36,844 bases of DNA from Candidatus Sulfopaludibacter sp. SbA3 (GCA_945861625.1 CAMAVI010000029.1:1-36844), one strand, 5' to 3'. Counted from the first letter of the stretch, positions 25,220 to 33,567 are shown. Notes: generated by a model from the letters alone, not told the origin. Translations and numbers: made by a program.

Positions 25220-25381
25220 TTACATCAATTCCATGAGCTGAATCAGGCTGATCGCGAGGAGAATGCCAGAGATGACGTAGCGCGCCAAGCGGCTCATATC
25301 GAGACCTTTCGCGCCCGCCAGCAAGTATCCGGCTGCCAATAGAGCAACGAACACCACAGCGATTCCCTCAAGCTCATGCAT
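25220..25381 (-). CDS. Small membrane protein, 53 residues
   Basis: An ATG at 25381, preceded by GGAGAG, opens 53 codons ending in TAA at 25220. Two hydrophobic helices are evident: GIAVVFVALLAAGYLL (about 6-21) and YVISGILLAISLIQLM (about 34-49), separated by a basic loop (AKGLDMSRLAR). The composition and Shine-Dalgarno support a real gene, but I do not recognise the family. It is on the same strand as the amidohydrolase 132 bases downstream. Confidence 0.55.
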   Translation of the reverse strand: MHELEGIAVVFVALLAAGYLLAGAKGLDMSRLARYVISGILLAISLIQLMELM

Positions 25382-25631
25382 TCCGCTCGCTCTCCAAGCG
25401 CATCCTCATTGTGATTCATGTTCCGCTCCATACCGGGCCAGCCCCACTTCCACAGTGAGCAGAAAAGGAATGAAAATCATTGCATGCAGGCAAGCCGTTG
25501 AGGTGGGAAATAAGACTGAGGGCGGCGCTGTCGAGCGGTCCTACCCGGATCTTGCGTTGACGCCATCATGATGCGCCATATAGGCGCGCACTTGCAGGGT
25601 GCGATTCCGGCCGTTCGCGATCCGTTACCAA

Positions 25632-25657
25632 CTGGTAGAAAGGCCTGGTAGAAAGGC
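25632..25657 (+). repeat. 13-bp tandem duplication with a nearby inverted core
   Basis: CTGGTAGAAAGGC occurs twice back to back (25632-25644 and 25645-25657). The core GTAGAAAGG recurs inverted as CCTTTCTAC at 25706-25714, so the region can fold into a stem with a loop of about 50 bases, or offers repeated protein-binding sites. Confidence 0.6.
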
Positions 25658-25718
25658 CCAAGCCACGCCGCCCAATGGAAGGTTCGGTGGACTATCCAGG
25701 TGCCTCCTTTCTACTGGC

Positions 25719-25737
25719 ACCGGCCTCCTCGGCCGGT
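25719..25737. terminator. Hairpin ACCGGCC/GGCCGGT
   Basis: A perfect 7-bp stem with a 5-base loop lies in the gene-poor stretch. A T-rich run (TTTTTCT) follows 13 bases downstream, too far for a classical intrinsic terminator. No gene on the plus strand ends just upstream, so its role is unclear. Confidence 0.3.
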
Positions 25738-25946
25738 ACGTTCACTCATCTTTTTCTAACTGATATATGCGCCTAAAACGGGCGTTTGTCAACAGAAATC
25801 GGTGGCACAAAACGGGGTCCGATCCGCACGCTTCACGGCGCCCCGTGAGTCGCGAAGGTCACCTCGGATGCGGAGGCGCCGGTTGGTCTAATTGTGTTGC
25901 CTCGCTCGTAGGTATCCTATATCCATGGAGTGCCTGGGGAGGCTGG

Positions 25947-26357
25947 ATGCCGCTGGCTATGCTCGATCATTATTCGGTTCGCACCACCAGGATGGCGGAG
26001 ACCGAACGTTTTTACACGGAGGCGCTGGGGTTGCAGGTCGGCCCGCGGCCGGCATTCAAGTTTCCAGGCATCTGGTTGTATAACGGACCGCAGGCAGTGG
26101 TGCACGTGGTGGGCATCGACCGCGGCGACCCGCAGCCGCTGATCGACTACCTGGGTGAGAAGGGATTGCGGGACGCCGACGAGACCGGCAGCATCGACCA
26201 CATCGCGTTCGTGGCCCAGGATTTCGAAGGCATGAAAGCCCATTTCACGGCAATCGGCTGCCCGTACCGCGAGAGAATGGTGCCGACTATGAACCTGGCG
26301 CAGCTTTTTGTGGACGACCCGAACGGCGTCACCGTCGAGCTGAACTTCCCCGGTTGA
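25947..26357 (+). CDS. VOC (glyoxalase/dioxygenase-fold) protein
   Basis: The start is ATG 25947, with GGGGAGG just upstream; the frame is open to 25767 but that part is not protein-like. The 136 residues form a vicinal-oxygen-chelate domain with paired betaalphabetabetabeta units. The first is LDHYSVRTTRMAETERFYTEALGL, with His near the first metal position. The second is SIDHIAFVAQDFEGMKAHF, and VDDPNGVTVELNF supplies the terminal Glu. H, H and E at the usual positions suggest metal binding, as in glyoxalase I, fosfomycin-resistance or extradiol-dioxygenase relatives. The substrate is not predictable. The next gene starts 2 bases after its stop, so the two are an operon. Confidence 0.82.
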   Translation: MPLAMLDHYSVRTTRMAETERFYTEALGLQVGPRPAFKFPGIWLYNGPQAVVHVVGIDRGDPQPLIDYLGEKGLRDADETGSIDHIAFVAQDFEGMKAHFTAIGCPYRERMVPTMNLAQLFVDDPNGVTVELNFPG

Positions 26358-26359
26358 GC

Positions 26360-27364
26360 ATGTTCTCCTCGCGACGCCGTTTTTTGGTGCAGGCCAGCGC
26401 ACTCGTCGCGCAACGCGGCTTCGCCGATACCCGCGCGCAATGGACCGCGCGGCAGTTCCACAATCAACCCGAACAGAGCCATCAGCACAAATTTCTGGTG
26501 AAGCTGTGGGACGCGGTCCGCAAGGAAACCAACGGCCGCTTCGCCTGCACTGTCTTTGCGCGGAACGCGAACATTGCGGGCTCCGACCCGGCGGCGCTGA
26601 AGATGTTGATCTCCGGGGAGCTGGAATTCTTCACATTGATGGGCGGCATTTTGGGGAAAGAGGTGCCCGTCACTGAAATCCAGGGGCTGCCGTTTGCCTT
26701 TTCCAGCCACCAGCAGGTGCATCGCGTGATGGATGGCGAGCTTGGCAATTACCTGCGGCGGGAGATGGCGGCGAAAGGGATTTACGGGTTTCCGCGCGGG
26801 CTGCTGGAAAACGGTTTCCGGCACATCTCGATGATTGACGGGCCGATTCGCGGTGCGGGCGATCTGCGCGGCAAGAAGATCCGCGTGCCGGATGGGGAAA
26901 TGTTCACGGACCTATTCCGGACGCTGGGCGCCGAGCCTGTGATCGTGAATATCCGTGAGCTGTACGATTCGCTGAAGACGCGCCGCGTCGATGGCCAGGA
27001 GAATCCGCTGGTGGTGACGGAAGTCAACAAGCTCTACGAGGTCACGCGCTACCTGAGCATGACCAGTCATATGTGGTCGGGCTTCAATATGCTGGCCAAT
27101 TTGAAATTCTGGAACGCCCTGCCCGGCGGCGTGCGCGGCATCATCAGCCGCAACGTGGTCAAGTACGTCGCGCAGCAGCGGCGCTACACCAACGGCTTCA
27201 ACAGGACGCTTTCTACCCAACTCGCCCAGCGCGGCATGCTCATCAATACGGCGGATACAACGACCTTCCGCGCGCCGCTCGGGCCGTTCTACCAGCGTTG
27301 GAAAGAACGGCTGGGGAGCAAGGCGTGGGGCCTGCTGGAAGGGCAAGTGGGTAGGTTGGGTTAG
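26360..27364 (+). CDS. TRAP-type (DctP family) solute-binding protein, orphan
   Basis: The 334 residues start at ATG 26360 (a TTG at 26354 overlaps the VOC stop). A twin-arginine-like signal (SSRRRFLVQASALVA) leads to the DctP fold: FLVKLWDAVRKETNGRF, then LMGGILGKEVPVTEIQGLPFAFSS, then GFRHISM, and DLRGKKIRVP followed by GAEPVIVNIRELYDSLKTRRVDGQENP. The last stretch holds the conserved Arg (in KIRVP) that binds carboxylates in TRAP binding proteins. No membrane subunits (DctQ/DctM) are in the window, so it works with a distant transporter or has another role. It is coupled to the VOC gene and convergent with the hydrolase gene. Confidence 0.85.
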   Translation: MFSSRRRFLVQASALVAQRGFADTRAQWTARQFHNQPEQSHQHKFLVKLWDAVRKETNGRFACTVFARNANIAGSDPAALKMLISGELEFFTLMGGILGKEVPVTEIQGLPFAFSSHQQVHRVMDGELGNYLRREMAAKGIYGFPRGLLENGFRHISMIDGPIRGAGDLRGKKIRVPDGEMFTDLFRTLGAEPVIVNIRELYDSLKTRRVDGQENPLVVTEVNKLYEVTRYLSMTSHMWSGFNMLANLKFWNALPGGVRGIISRNVVKYVAQQRRYTNGFNRTLSTQLAQRGMLINTADTTTFRAPLGPFYQRWKERLGSKAWGLLEGQVGRLG

Positions 27365-27412
27365 GCCGGCTGGCGCGACGAAAGCATAACAACGCTGATG
27401 TCTATCAGTAGA

Positions 27413-28291
27413 TCAATGTTGTGAAAACCACGCCAGTACCCGTCTGCGGAATTCATCGGGCTCGACGCTGGCCGCGCCCGTGTGGACCGCGTTGGGAACG
27501 AGCCAAAGTGGATTCCGCGGATTGGCTCTCGCCAGCTTCTCCGAATGGGCCGGAGGCGTGTTTGTGTCCTTGAGGCCATGGATGAGCAGGATGGGAGTTG
27601 CCGTGTTTTCGATGGCATGAAGGGGTGAGACCTGTCGAAGATCCAAACCATCCATCCAGCGGGCGTACAGCATGCCGCTGCTCACGACCATTTTCGCGGC
27701 TGGGGCTGCAAAAAGAGATGGCATTCTCAGTAACTGGCGGACCCGATACTCCGCGATCTCCCGAAGATCAGCGTAAGGACATTCCGCGACGATGGCGCTG
27801 AACTCTGGTTGAATGCTTGCGGCCAAGATCAGCGTCGAGGCCCCCAGCGACTCCCCCAGCCCGTAGAGGTTCCGGCAGCCGGTTTGTTTCATCCATTTGG
27901 CCCACTCGGCGACATCGTATTTCTCCAGCACGCCGTATGTCACGAATCCGCCTTCGCTTGCTCCGTGCGCGCGGCTATCCGGCAGGAGCACTCGATAGCC
28001 TTCGCGCAGGAACATCGGCGCGAATCCCTTACTGCCCGATCGAGAGTCGCCAATCCCATGCAGCACCACCACGCAATTTCCGTTCGGATTGCCGGGCTGG
28101 AGCCACCAACCGCTCAAGCGCGCGGCGTCGCGTGCCACCATCGAGACCACTGCGGCGTCCGGGGGAGGGCTCCCCACATTCCTTGGCACATGCAACGTGG
28201 CTCCCGTGAAAAGCGCTCCGATCAATAAGAAACACAGGAAGCCTCCGGTGAGTGCCCCAATCGTAGTTATGAAGATGACTTTCCGGGACAA
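27413..28291 (-). CDS. Membrane-anchored alpha/beta hydrolase
   Basis: The 292-residue protein has one N-terminal hydrophobic helix (about 5-29), probably an anchor, and an alpha/beta-hydrolase domain. HGIGDSRSG (78-86) forms the oxyanion region, GESLGAS (146-152) holds the nucleophile S148, D242 lies in HGLKDTNTP and H270 in NAVHTGA. All three catalytic residues are present. The overall pattern resembles BEM46/YqkD-like serine hydrolases (DUF-type S9-like lipases or esterases). The substrate is unknown. The gene is divergent from the PQQ dehydrogenase with 120 bases between the starts. Confidence 0.8.
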   Translation of the reverse strand: MSRKVIFITTIGALTGGFLCFLLIGALFTGATLHVPRNVGSPPPDAAVVSMVARDAARLSGWWLQPGNPNGNCVVVLHGIGDSRSGSKGFAPMFLREGYRVLLPDSRAHGASEGGFVTYGVLEKYDVAEWAKWMKQTGCRNLYGLGESLGASTLILAASIQPEFSAIVAECPYADLREIAEYRVRQLLRMPSLFAAPAAKMVVSSGMLYARWMDGLDLRQVSPLHAIENTATPILLIHGLKDTNTPPAHSEKLARANPRNPLWLVPNAVHTGAASVEPDEFRRRVLAWFSQH

Positions 28292-28411
28292 GGTTCTGTG
28301 CGGGGGCGTTAGGCACCCATAGTAAAGAGTACGCGGAAACGAGTTGAGAAGTTCCGCCTGATTGCAGTGGACATTGCTAAGCTGGGCTCATTACAGATGA
28401 GGAGCGGACCG

Positions 28412-30166
28412 ATGCCGAAACACCATATCGCCTTTGCTGTTTCCGTGCTGGGGCTTGTCGCCAGCGCACAGGATTTACGCAAACCTCCCAGCACCGACTG
28501 GCCCCTGGTGGGCGGCGATTGGGCCAACACGCGGTACTCCGCGCTCTCCCAAATCAATCCGGCCAACGTGAAAACCATGAAGGGCGCCTGGATGGCGCGC
28601 CTGAATTCGGGCTTCGGTCCGCCGTACTCGCAGCAGGGCACGCCAGTGGTCAAAGACGGCGTGATGTACATCACCACCGGCCAGCAGGATATCTTCGCGC
28701 TGAACGCCAAGACGGGCGCCGTGATTTGGGAGTACCGCACCACGTCCGATCCCAAGACTCCCGACAACAAAGCCAAGCGCGGCGTCGGCCTGGGCGAGGG
28801 CATGGTCTTCGGCGTTGAAGCCGACATCCGGAAATCGGAATCCGGACGCAACGAGCCGGTGACACGGCTGATCGCGCTTGATAGCAAGACCGGCAAGGTG
28901 CGCTGGAAGCACGAGCTGGGCGAAGATGTCCCCAAGAATCTGCGTAAGTACATCACCGCGCCACCGCTCTACTACAAGGGCCTGGTGTACATGAGCATCT
29001 CCGGAGGCGACGGCGGCCTGCGCGGGCGTCTCACCGCGCACGATGCCAAGACCGGCGCCGAAGTGTGGCGCTGGTGGGCCATTCCCGCGCCCGGCGAGCC
29101 CGGCAGCGAAACCTGGACCGGCGACGCGTGGAAGACCGGAGGCGGAGCCATGTGGGTGCAGCCCGCGCTTGATCCCGACCTGGGCTTGCTGTACGTGAAC
29201 ACGGGCAACCCCTGGCCCGACTACGACGGCTCTTCGCGCGCCGGCGACAACCTATTCACCAGTTGCATCGTGGCGCTGGACGCCATGACCGGCAAATACA
29301 AGTGGCACTATCAGGCGGTCCATCACGACCTGTGGGATTTTGATATGCCGGCGCCGCTGATTTTGTTCGACCAAGTGTATGAAGGACAGACCCGCAAGGC
29401 ACTGGCCGCGCACTCCAAGCAAGGCTGGGTCTACATTCTGGATCGTGTGACGGGTAAGCCGGTGCTGCCGATTCCGGAAACACCGGTGCCGCAGGAGCCG
29501 CGCCAGAAGACGGCGGCCACGCAGCCGATTCCCAGCGGCGACCCGACGGCTCCGCAATGCAGCGAACCCAGCAAGGACTACAAGCAAGGCTGCATGTTCA
29601 CGCCGTTCTGGAGCGATACGAATATCGCCCAGCCTTCGGCCGCGGGAGATTGGGCGCCGGGCGCGTACGATCCGCAGACCGGGTACTTGTTTTTCACGAC
29701 TGAAATCGCGACGCGCAAGTTCGGCCTCGCGGCGCGGCGGTCGGTGGCAGGCTCGCGCGAGTACGGCAGGATCACGGCCATCGATTCGCGCACCAACAAG
29801 AAAGTTTGGAGCCAGGACGTGCCCTACCCAGCAGGATTCGGCAGTGGAGTGATGGCCACCGGCGGCGGGCTGGTGTTCCACGGCGGGTCCGACGGTTTCT
29901 TCCGCGCCTACAATTCCAAAACCGGCGAAGAACTGTGGCGCTTCCAGACGGGTTTCGGAGCGGACGCTCCCGCTGCGACGTATCAGATCGACGGCGAACA
30001 GTACATCGCCATCGCCGCCGGCGGCAGCCGCGACGGGCTGAAGGAAGCCAAAGGCGATCTGGTGTGGAGCTTCAAACTCGGCGGCAAGCTGAATCCGCTC
30101 AACGGACCGCCCGCGCCGAAGACCGTGATCGACGTGGAATCCGGCCCCAACGGGCGCGCGGAGTGA
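28412..30166 (+). CDS. PQQ-dependent quinoprotein dehydrogenase
   Basis: The start is ATG 28412 with AGGAG 8 bases upstream; two earlier in-frame ATGs lack one. The 584 residues begin with a signal peptide (1-19, VASA-QDLRK). An eight-bladed propeller follows, with repeated tryptophan-docking elements (ALNAKTGAVIWEY, ALDSKTGKVRWKH, AHDAKTGAEVWRWW, AIDSRTNKKVWSQ, AYNSKTGEELWRF). HHDLWDFDMP at 304-313 is typical of PQQ alcohol dehydrogenases, with Asp near the cofactor. No CxxCH is seen, so there is no fused cytochrome c, and the adjacent-Cys pair of methanol dehydrogenase is absent. It would oxidise an alcohol or sugar in the periplasm and pass electrons to a separate carrier. The substrate is unknown. 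Confidence 0.88.
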   Translation: MPKHHIAFAVSVLGLVASAQDLRKPPSTDWPLVGGDWANTRYSALSQINPANVKTMKGAWMARLNSGFGPPYSQQGTPVVKDGVMYITTGQQDIFALNAKTGAVIWEYRTTSDPKTPDNKAKRGVGLGEGMVFGVEADIRKSESGRNEPVTRLIALDSKTGKVRWKHELGEDVPKNLRKYITAPPLYYKGLVYMSISGGDGGLRGRLTAHDAKTGAEVWRWWAIPAPGEPGSETWTGDAWKTGGGAMWVQPALDPDLGLLYVNTGNPWPDYDGSSRAGDNLFTSCIVALDAMTGKYKWHYQAVHHDLWDFDMPAPLILFDQVYEGQTRKALAAHSKQGWVYILDRVTGKPVLPIPETPVPQEPRQKTAATQPIPSGDPTAPQCSEPSKDYKQGCMFTPFWSDTNIAQPSAAGDWAPGAYDPQTGYLFFTTEIATRKFGLAARRSVAGSREYGRITAIDSRTNKKVWSQDVPYPAGFGSGVMATGGGLVFHGGSDGFFRAYNSKTGEELWRFQTGFGADAPAATYQIDGEQYIAIAAGGSRDGLKEAKGDLVWSFKLGGKLNPLNGPPAPKTVIDVESGPNGRAE

Positions 30167-30195
30167 CCCCATATTTGCTTTCAATGTCTTAGGCT

Positions 30196-30243
30196 GGTCA
30201 CTCACCGGTCAGTGACCTGAGCGTGACTACTTGCGAGGCAAGT
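30196..30243. promoter_or_regulatory. Two dyads upstream of the siderophore-type TonB receptor
   Basis: The first dyad, GGTCACTCACCGGTCAGTGACC at 30196-30217 (22 bases), reads GGTCACT-C-ACCGGT-C-AGTGACC and is palindromic except for one symmetric pair. The second, ACTTGC-GAG-GCAAGT at 30229-30243, is a perfect 6-bp dyad. They lie 57-78 and 31-45 bases before the ATG at 30274. They are probable operators, though the first could also be a stem for the PQQ gene transcript end. Confidence 0.5.
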
Positions 30244-30273
30244 GCGGACACCTCCCGTGCTAGCCTGCCACTT

Positions 30274-32589
30274 ATGCATATCCGGCGGGTCTACTCGTAT
30301 TGCGCGTGTGTAGCAGCACTGTGGGGAGGGTTGAGCGGCGTTCCGGCGATCGGCCAGTCTCTCTCCGTCAAGGGCACGGTAACCGACAATCAGGCCAGGC
30401 CGATAGCTGATGTCACGGTCAGCCTGACGGTGACCGGGGCGGCTGGGCGCCGAACCGCGAGGACCACCCAGTCCGGTGAATACTCGTTCGACGGCGTCAA
30501 CGGCGGCAGCTACCAATTAGTGTTTGATCGCGCCGGATTTGAGACGGTCACGCGGAGTGGAGTGCTGGCGGCCGATGGCTCGGGCGGCGAAGTCTCCGTG
30601 ACGCTGCCGGTGGCGGGCGTCATCACCTCGATTGACGTAACGGATGTGGCGGCCAAGGCTACCGCGTCGCGCCTCGATATCCCGGATCGCGACCTGCCCG
30701 TGCAAGTGAGTTCCATTCCGTACCAATTGCTGCAACAACAAGGCGTCAACGACATGGTGACGGCCCTGCGCAATGCCTCCGGCGTGCAGGCCCAGCGCTG
30801 GTATGGCATGTACGAGTACTACACGATCCGCGGCTTCAATCAGGTAGACGTGATGCTGGTGGATGGCATGCGTCTGGAGGGAAACCGGATCAACACGCAG
30901 CTGAACAATATTCAGAGCGTGGAAATCCTGAAAGGCCCCAGTTCGGTGCTCTACGGAGGCTCAGCGTTGGGCGGCATCATCAACGTGGTCCGCAAGAAGC
31001 CCCAGGGCACGCGCGCCTACGATTTCAGCTACCGAGGCGGACGCTTCAACTCCCATCAGGTGGCCGGGGGCGCTACGGGGCCCCTCTTCAGCAACAGTTG
31101 GCTCTACCGAGTGGACGCGAGCGTCGATCGTTCCGATGGCTGGCGGGGAGCGGGCGCCGATCGCGTAAACGTGTCCCCTTCGCTTACCTGGCTGATGAGT
31201 GAACGCGCGCGTGTCACGGTGCATCAAGCTTTCAATCACGACCGCTTCGATGGCGACGGTGGCTTGCCCTTAAGCCTGATTAACACTCCCGGATTCGATT
31301 TGAGCCGCCGTTTCAGCACACCCAGCGACTTCGCCTTGGTGGAAGATTCGCAGACGCACATGCTGTTTAACGCGAACATATCTCACAACTGGGAGTTCCG
31401 CGACGGACTCCTTGTGCGCCGCACGAGTGATGAATACTTCGTGACGGAGTCCGTCTCGCACAACGCAAAGCTGAATCAGGTAGACCGAGAAGCTCTTTAT
31501 TTCCACCACACGCGCCGGCCTACGATCAATCAGGCGGACGTCGTGGGGCGCTTCAACTTCCTCAAGATGCACCACACGCTGCTGGCGGGTCACGAATACC
31601 AGGATTTCTACTCGCGCACGGACGTAACGCCGGGCGGCGGCGTTGTTCCGCTGACCCCCATCAGTCTGGCCAACTTCCGGGAAACCAACCCGCCTATTAC
31701 TTCGTTTCCAATTGTGCGCGCCACCTATTTCACCAACCGCATCAACGCCGGTTTCTGGCAGGACCAGATCGACGTTACCAGCAAACTGAAGATCAACGTG
31801 GGCGGCCGCTTTGATGATTTTGACCGCTACCGTTATCGCACTTTTGCCACCGATCCAAATACGATTACCCAAGAACAGAGGCGCCACCAGCGAGCCTACA
31901 CGTATCGCGCAGGGATACTCTACGCTCCTCTTGCCACCCACCAGTTCTATTTCAATTCCTCGAGTGCGTTCACTCCCGTGACCGATATTCCGCCGAACGG
32001 CGCGGAGCTGAAACCCCGCACGGGGCGTAGCTTTGAAGTGGGGCACCGCTGGCAAGGCTTCGGAGGACGCGTGCAGACCAGCCTTGCGTTCTATCACTTG
32101 GAGCAAGACAACCTGACCTTCCGTGAATCGCTGGCATCGGTGATTCAAGCCGGGCAGCAACGCGCGCGGGGCGTCGATCTGGATGTGAACGCGAACCTAG
32201 GTATGGGTATGCGACTACTAGCTAACTACGGTTTTTCGCAGCCCGTGTTCACGGAGTTTGACAACTTTACGGGCAAACAACCGCGTTTCGTTCAGAAGCA
32301 CGCCGCCAACACCTGGCTGACCAAGAGCTGGAACAACGGAGTGATTGCCAGCATCGGCAGCCGCTACATGGGTCCCATGTTCACCAACAACGCAAACACG
32401 ATCCGCATGGGCGGCTGGACGACGTTCGGCGGCGCGCTGGGCTTCCGGCGCGGCATTTGGGAATACCAGATCAACGCGGAAAACCTCTTTAATCGGCAGC
32501 GGTATTTCACTGGGTCTTCCTTTGAGAACCAGCTTTACCCCGGTGCTCCGATTAACGTCTTCGCGACCGTCAGAGTCCGCTTTAACTAG
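30274..32589 (+). CDS. TonB-dependent siderophore-type receptor
   Basis: The start is ATG 30274, which gives a clean signal peptide (1-27, SGVPAIG-QSL); the frame is open to GTG 30223, which would cut through the dyad region. The 771 residues contain a carboxypeptidase-regulatory-like domain (about 30-110). A plug follows, with IPYQLLQQQGVNDMVTALRN, YYTIRGFNQVDVMLVDGMR and SVEILKGPSSVLYGGSALGG, the usual plug signatures of TonB-dependent siderophore receptors. The barrel ends in VFATVRVRFN. Uptake of iron-siderophore or a similar ligand is inferred from similarity to that subgroup. No TonB/ExbB genes are near. Upstream dyads suggest local regulation. No Fur box is evident by eye. Confidence 0.88.
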   Translation: MHIRRVYSYCACVAALWGGLSGVPAIGQSLSVKGTVTDNQARPIADVTVSLTVTGAAGRRTARTTQSGEYSFDGVNGGSYQLVFDRAGFETVTRSGVLAADGSGGEVSVTLPVAGVITSIDVTDVAAKATASRLDIPDRDLPVQVSSIPYQLLQQQGVNDMVTALRNASGVQAQRWYGMYEYYTIRGFNQVDVMLVDGMRLEGNRINTQLNNIQSVEILKGPSSVLYGGSALGGIINVVRKKPQGTRAYDFSYRGGRFNSHQVAGGATGPLFSNSWLYRVDASVDRSDGWRGAGADRVNVSPSLTWLMSERARVTVHQAFNHDRFDGDGGLPLSLINTPGFDLSRRFSTPSDFALVEDSQTHMLFNANISHNWEFRDGLLVRRTSDEYFVTESVSHNAKLNQVDREALYFHHTRRPTINQADVVGRFNFLKMHHTLLAGHEYQDFYSRTDVTPGGGVVPLTPISLANFRETNPPITSFPIVRATYFTNRINAGFWQDQIDVTSKLKINVGGRFDDFDRYRYRTFATDPNTITQEQRRHQRAYTYRAGILYAPLATHQFYFNSSSAFTPVTDIPPNGAELKPRTGRSFEVGHRWQGFGGRVQTSLAFYHLEQDNLTFRESLASVIQAGQQRARGVDLDVNANLGMGMRLLANYGFSQPVFTEFDNFTGKQPRFVQKHAANTWLTKSWNNGVIASIGSRYMGPMFTNNANTIRMGGWTTFGGALGFRRGIWEYQINAENLFNRQRYFTGSSFENQLYPGAPINVFATVRVRFN

Positions 32590-32702
32590 AGCACGCCTTG
32601 AGCCGGCATACCTGTCATACTTGAAGTACCTCGATCCGAGAGCCGCGTCGTATCCGACTCCCAAGGCGTTCCTCTTCTTTCCAGGTAGACAAGGGAACCA
32701 TA

Positions 32703-33020
32703 TTGAGAACAACGCGGAAGGGAAACGCCGACCCAGCGGAGGTAACGGCGGGGATTCGAGACCTCATTGTGCACCTGCACCGGGGGAACAGCGGGCTAGC
32801 CGAATCGATCGTGCAGAATATCGTGGAACGCCTGCACGAAGTCCTGCAATCGGATGAAGGCGCGGAAAGCTTTCCGGTGCGGCGCGCCCAACAAACGATG
32901 TTTGCCATCGATGAGGTCCGCATCCTGATGGCCGAACAGGACTACAACGGCGCGGCGGAAGCCGCCCGTGACGCCGGCAAAGAGTGGAAGCAGCAGCCCA
33001 CGCCCGAATTGGGCAAGTAA
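32703..33020 (+). CDS. Small unknown soluble protein
   Basis: A TTG at 32703 after AGGGAACC opens 105 codons. The product is helical and acidic/polar with no membrane segment: IRDLIVHLHRGNSGLAESIV, RLHEVLQSDEGAES, QQTMFAIDEVRILMAEQ and NGAAEAARDAGKEW. Codon use is like the neighbours, and there is no overlap with another believable gene. The pattern RRAQQTMFAIDEVRILM looks conserved-type, but I do not recognise the family. It is unlikely to be an enzyme because of its size. It lies 113 bases after the receptor stop, so it probably has its own promoter. Confidence 0.6.
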   Translation: MRTTRKGNADPAEVTAGIRDLIVHLHRGNSGLAESIVQNIVERLHEVLQSDEGAESFPVRRAQQTMFAIDEVRILMAEQDYNGAAEAARDAGKEWKQQPTPELGK

Positions 33021-33060
33021 CCGGTTGCCGGCAAGAGCGCCGTGGTACGATTAGGCGTAG

Positions 33061-33089
33061 TTGACAGCTGGTTGATTTTGGCATCTCTT
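33061..33089 (+). promoter_or_regulatory. Candidate promoter of the second RRM gene
   Basis: A perfect TTGACA (33061-33066) is followed after 17 bases by TCTCTT (33084-33089), a weak -10. The leader would then be about 65 bases, long for this region and typical of cold-responsive RRM genes. The -10 is poor, so confidence is limited. Confidence 0.35.
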
Positions 33090-33161
33090 TCGTCCGGTCC
33101 ACAAACCTCTCGTCCGATCCTGCCCCGATACACTGCTCTGCAACTCAGAAGGAAAACCTAA

Positions 33162-33512
33162 ATGAAGAAAATATTTGTCGGCAATTTGAGTTTTGGGGCC
33201 ACCGAGGATTCGGTCCGCGCCATGTTTGAGGCTTATGGGGCAGTGGATCGCGTCAGCATCGTGACGGATCGTGATAGCGGGCAGCCGCGCGGTTTCGGGT
33301 TCGTCGAAATGGCTTCCAATAGCGAAGCGGATCGCGCCATCTCGGAACTTAACGGCCGGGAGCTCGACGGCAGAGCGCTCAACATCAACGAAGCGCGTCC
33401 CAAGGAAGACCGGGGCTTCGGCGGCGGTGGTGGTGGCGGGAACCGGCGCGGCGGCGGCGGCGGCGGGGGCGGCGGCGGATTCGGCGGCCAACGGCGCGGT
33501 AGCCGCTACTAA
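33162..33512 (+). CDS. Glycine-rich RRM RNA-binding protein
   Basis: The 116-residue protein starts at ATG 33162 with AGAAGGA upstream. A single RRM spans 1-80: RNP2 IFVGNL (4-9), RNP1 RGFGFVEM (43-50), and the ALNINEARP end. The tail (about 85-116) is almost all Gly with Arg (GGGGGGGNRRGGGGG). This is the classical bacterial glycine-rich RNA-binding protein, thought to act as an RNA chaperone and often cold-induced. Both RNP aromatics are kept. It is shorter and more typical than the RRM protein at 3411. A good rho-independent terminator follows the stop. Confidence 0.92.
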   Translation: MKKIFVGNLSFGATEDSVRAMFEAYGAVDRVSIVTDRDSGQPRGFGFVEMASNSEADRAISELNGRELDGRALNINEARPKEDRGFGGGGGGGNRRGGGGGGGGGGFGGQRRGSRY

Positions 33513-33536
33513 AGCAAAGTTTCAGATTGGATGGAG

Positions 33537-33567
33537 AGGGCGGGGTCGTCAAGACACCGCCCTTTTT
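33537..33567 (+). terminator. Rho-independent terminator of the RRM gene
   Basis: AGGGCGG (33537-33543) and CCGCCCT (33557-33563) form a 7-bp stem with a 13-base loop, ending in TTTTT (33563-33567). It lies 25 bases after the stop codon and has the classical layout. Confidence 0.8.

Larger units (their letters stand above)
25382..25946. other. Gene-poor intergenic stretch
   Basis: This 565-base stretch holds no gene that I can support. A 24-codon minus-strand ORF (25480-25406, MIFIPFLLTVEV...) is too short and lacks a Shine-Dalgarno. The stretch contains a 13-bp tandem duplication, an inverted copy of its core, and a perfect 7-bp hairpin, all listed separately. Composition is mixed, with AT-rich patches near 25470-25490 and 25745-25765. 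Confidence 0.5.

Noticed and set aside
25406-25480. A 24-codon minus-strand ORF starting MIFIPFLLTVEV
   Set aside because: Hydrophobic, but too short and without a Shine-Dalgarno; mentioned only as a possibility in the gap.
25590-25620. Possible tRNA T-arm (GGGTGCGATTCCGGCC)
   Set aside because: The T-loop consensus is not met and no acceptor, D or anticodon arm can be drawn around it.
27395-27408. Hairpin CTGAT-GTCT-ATCAG between convergent genes as a terminator
   Set aside because: Only 5 bp, AT-rich, without a U-tract; too weak to annotate.
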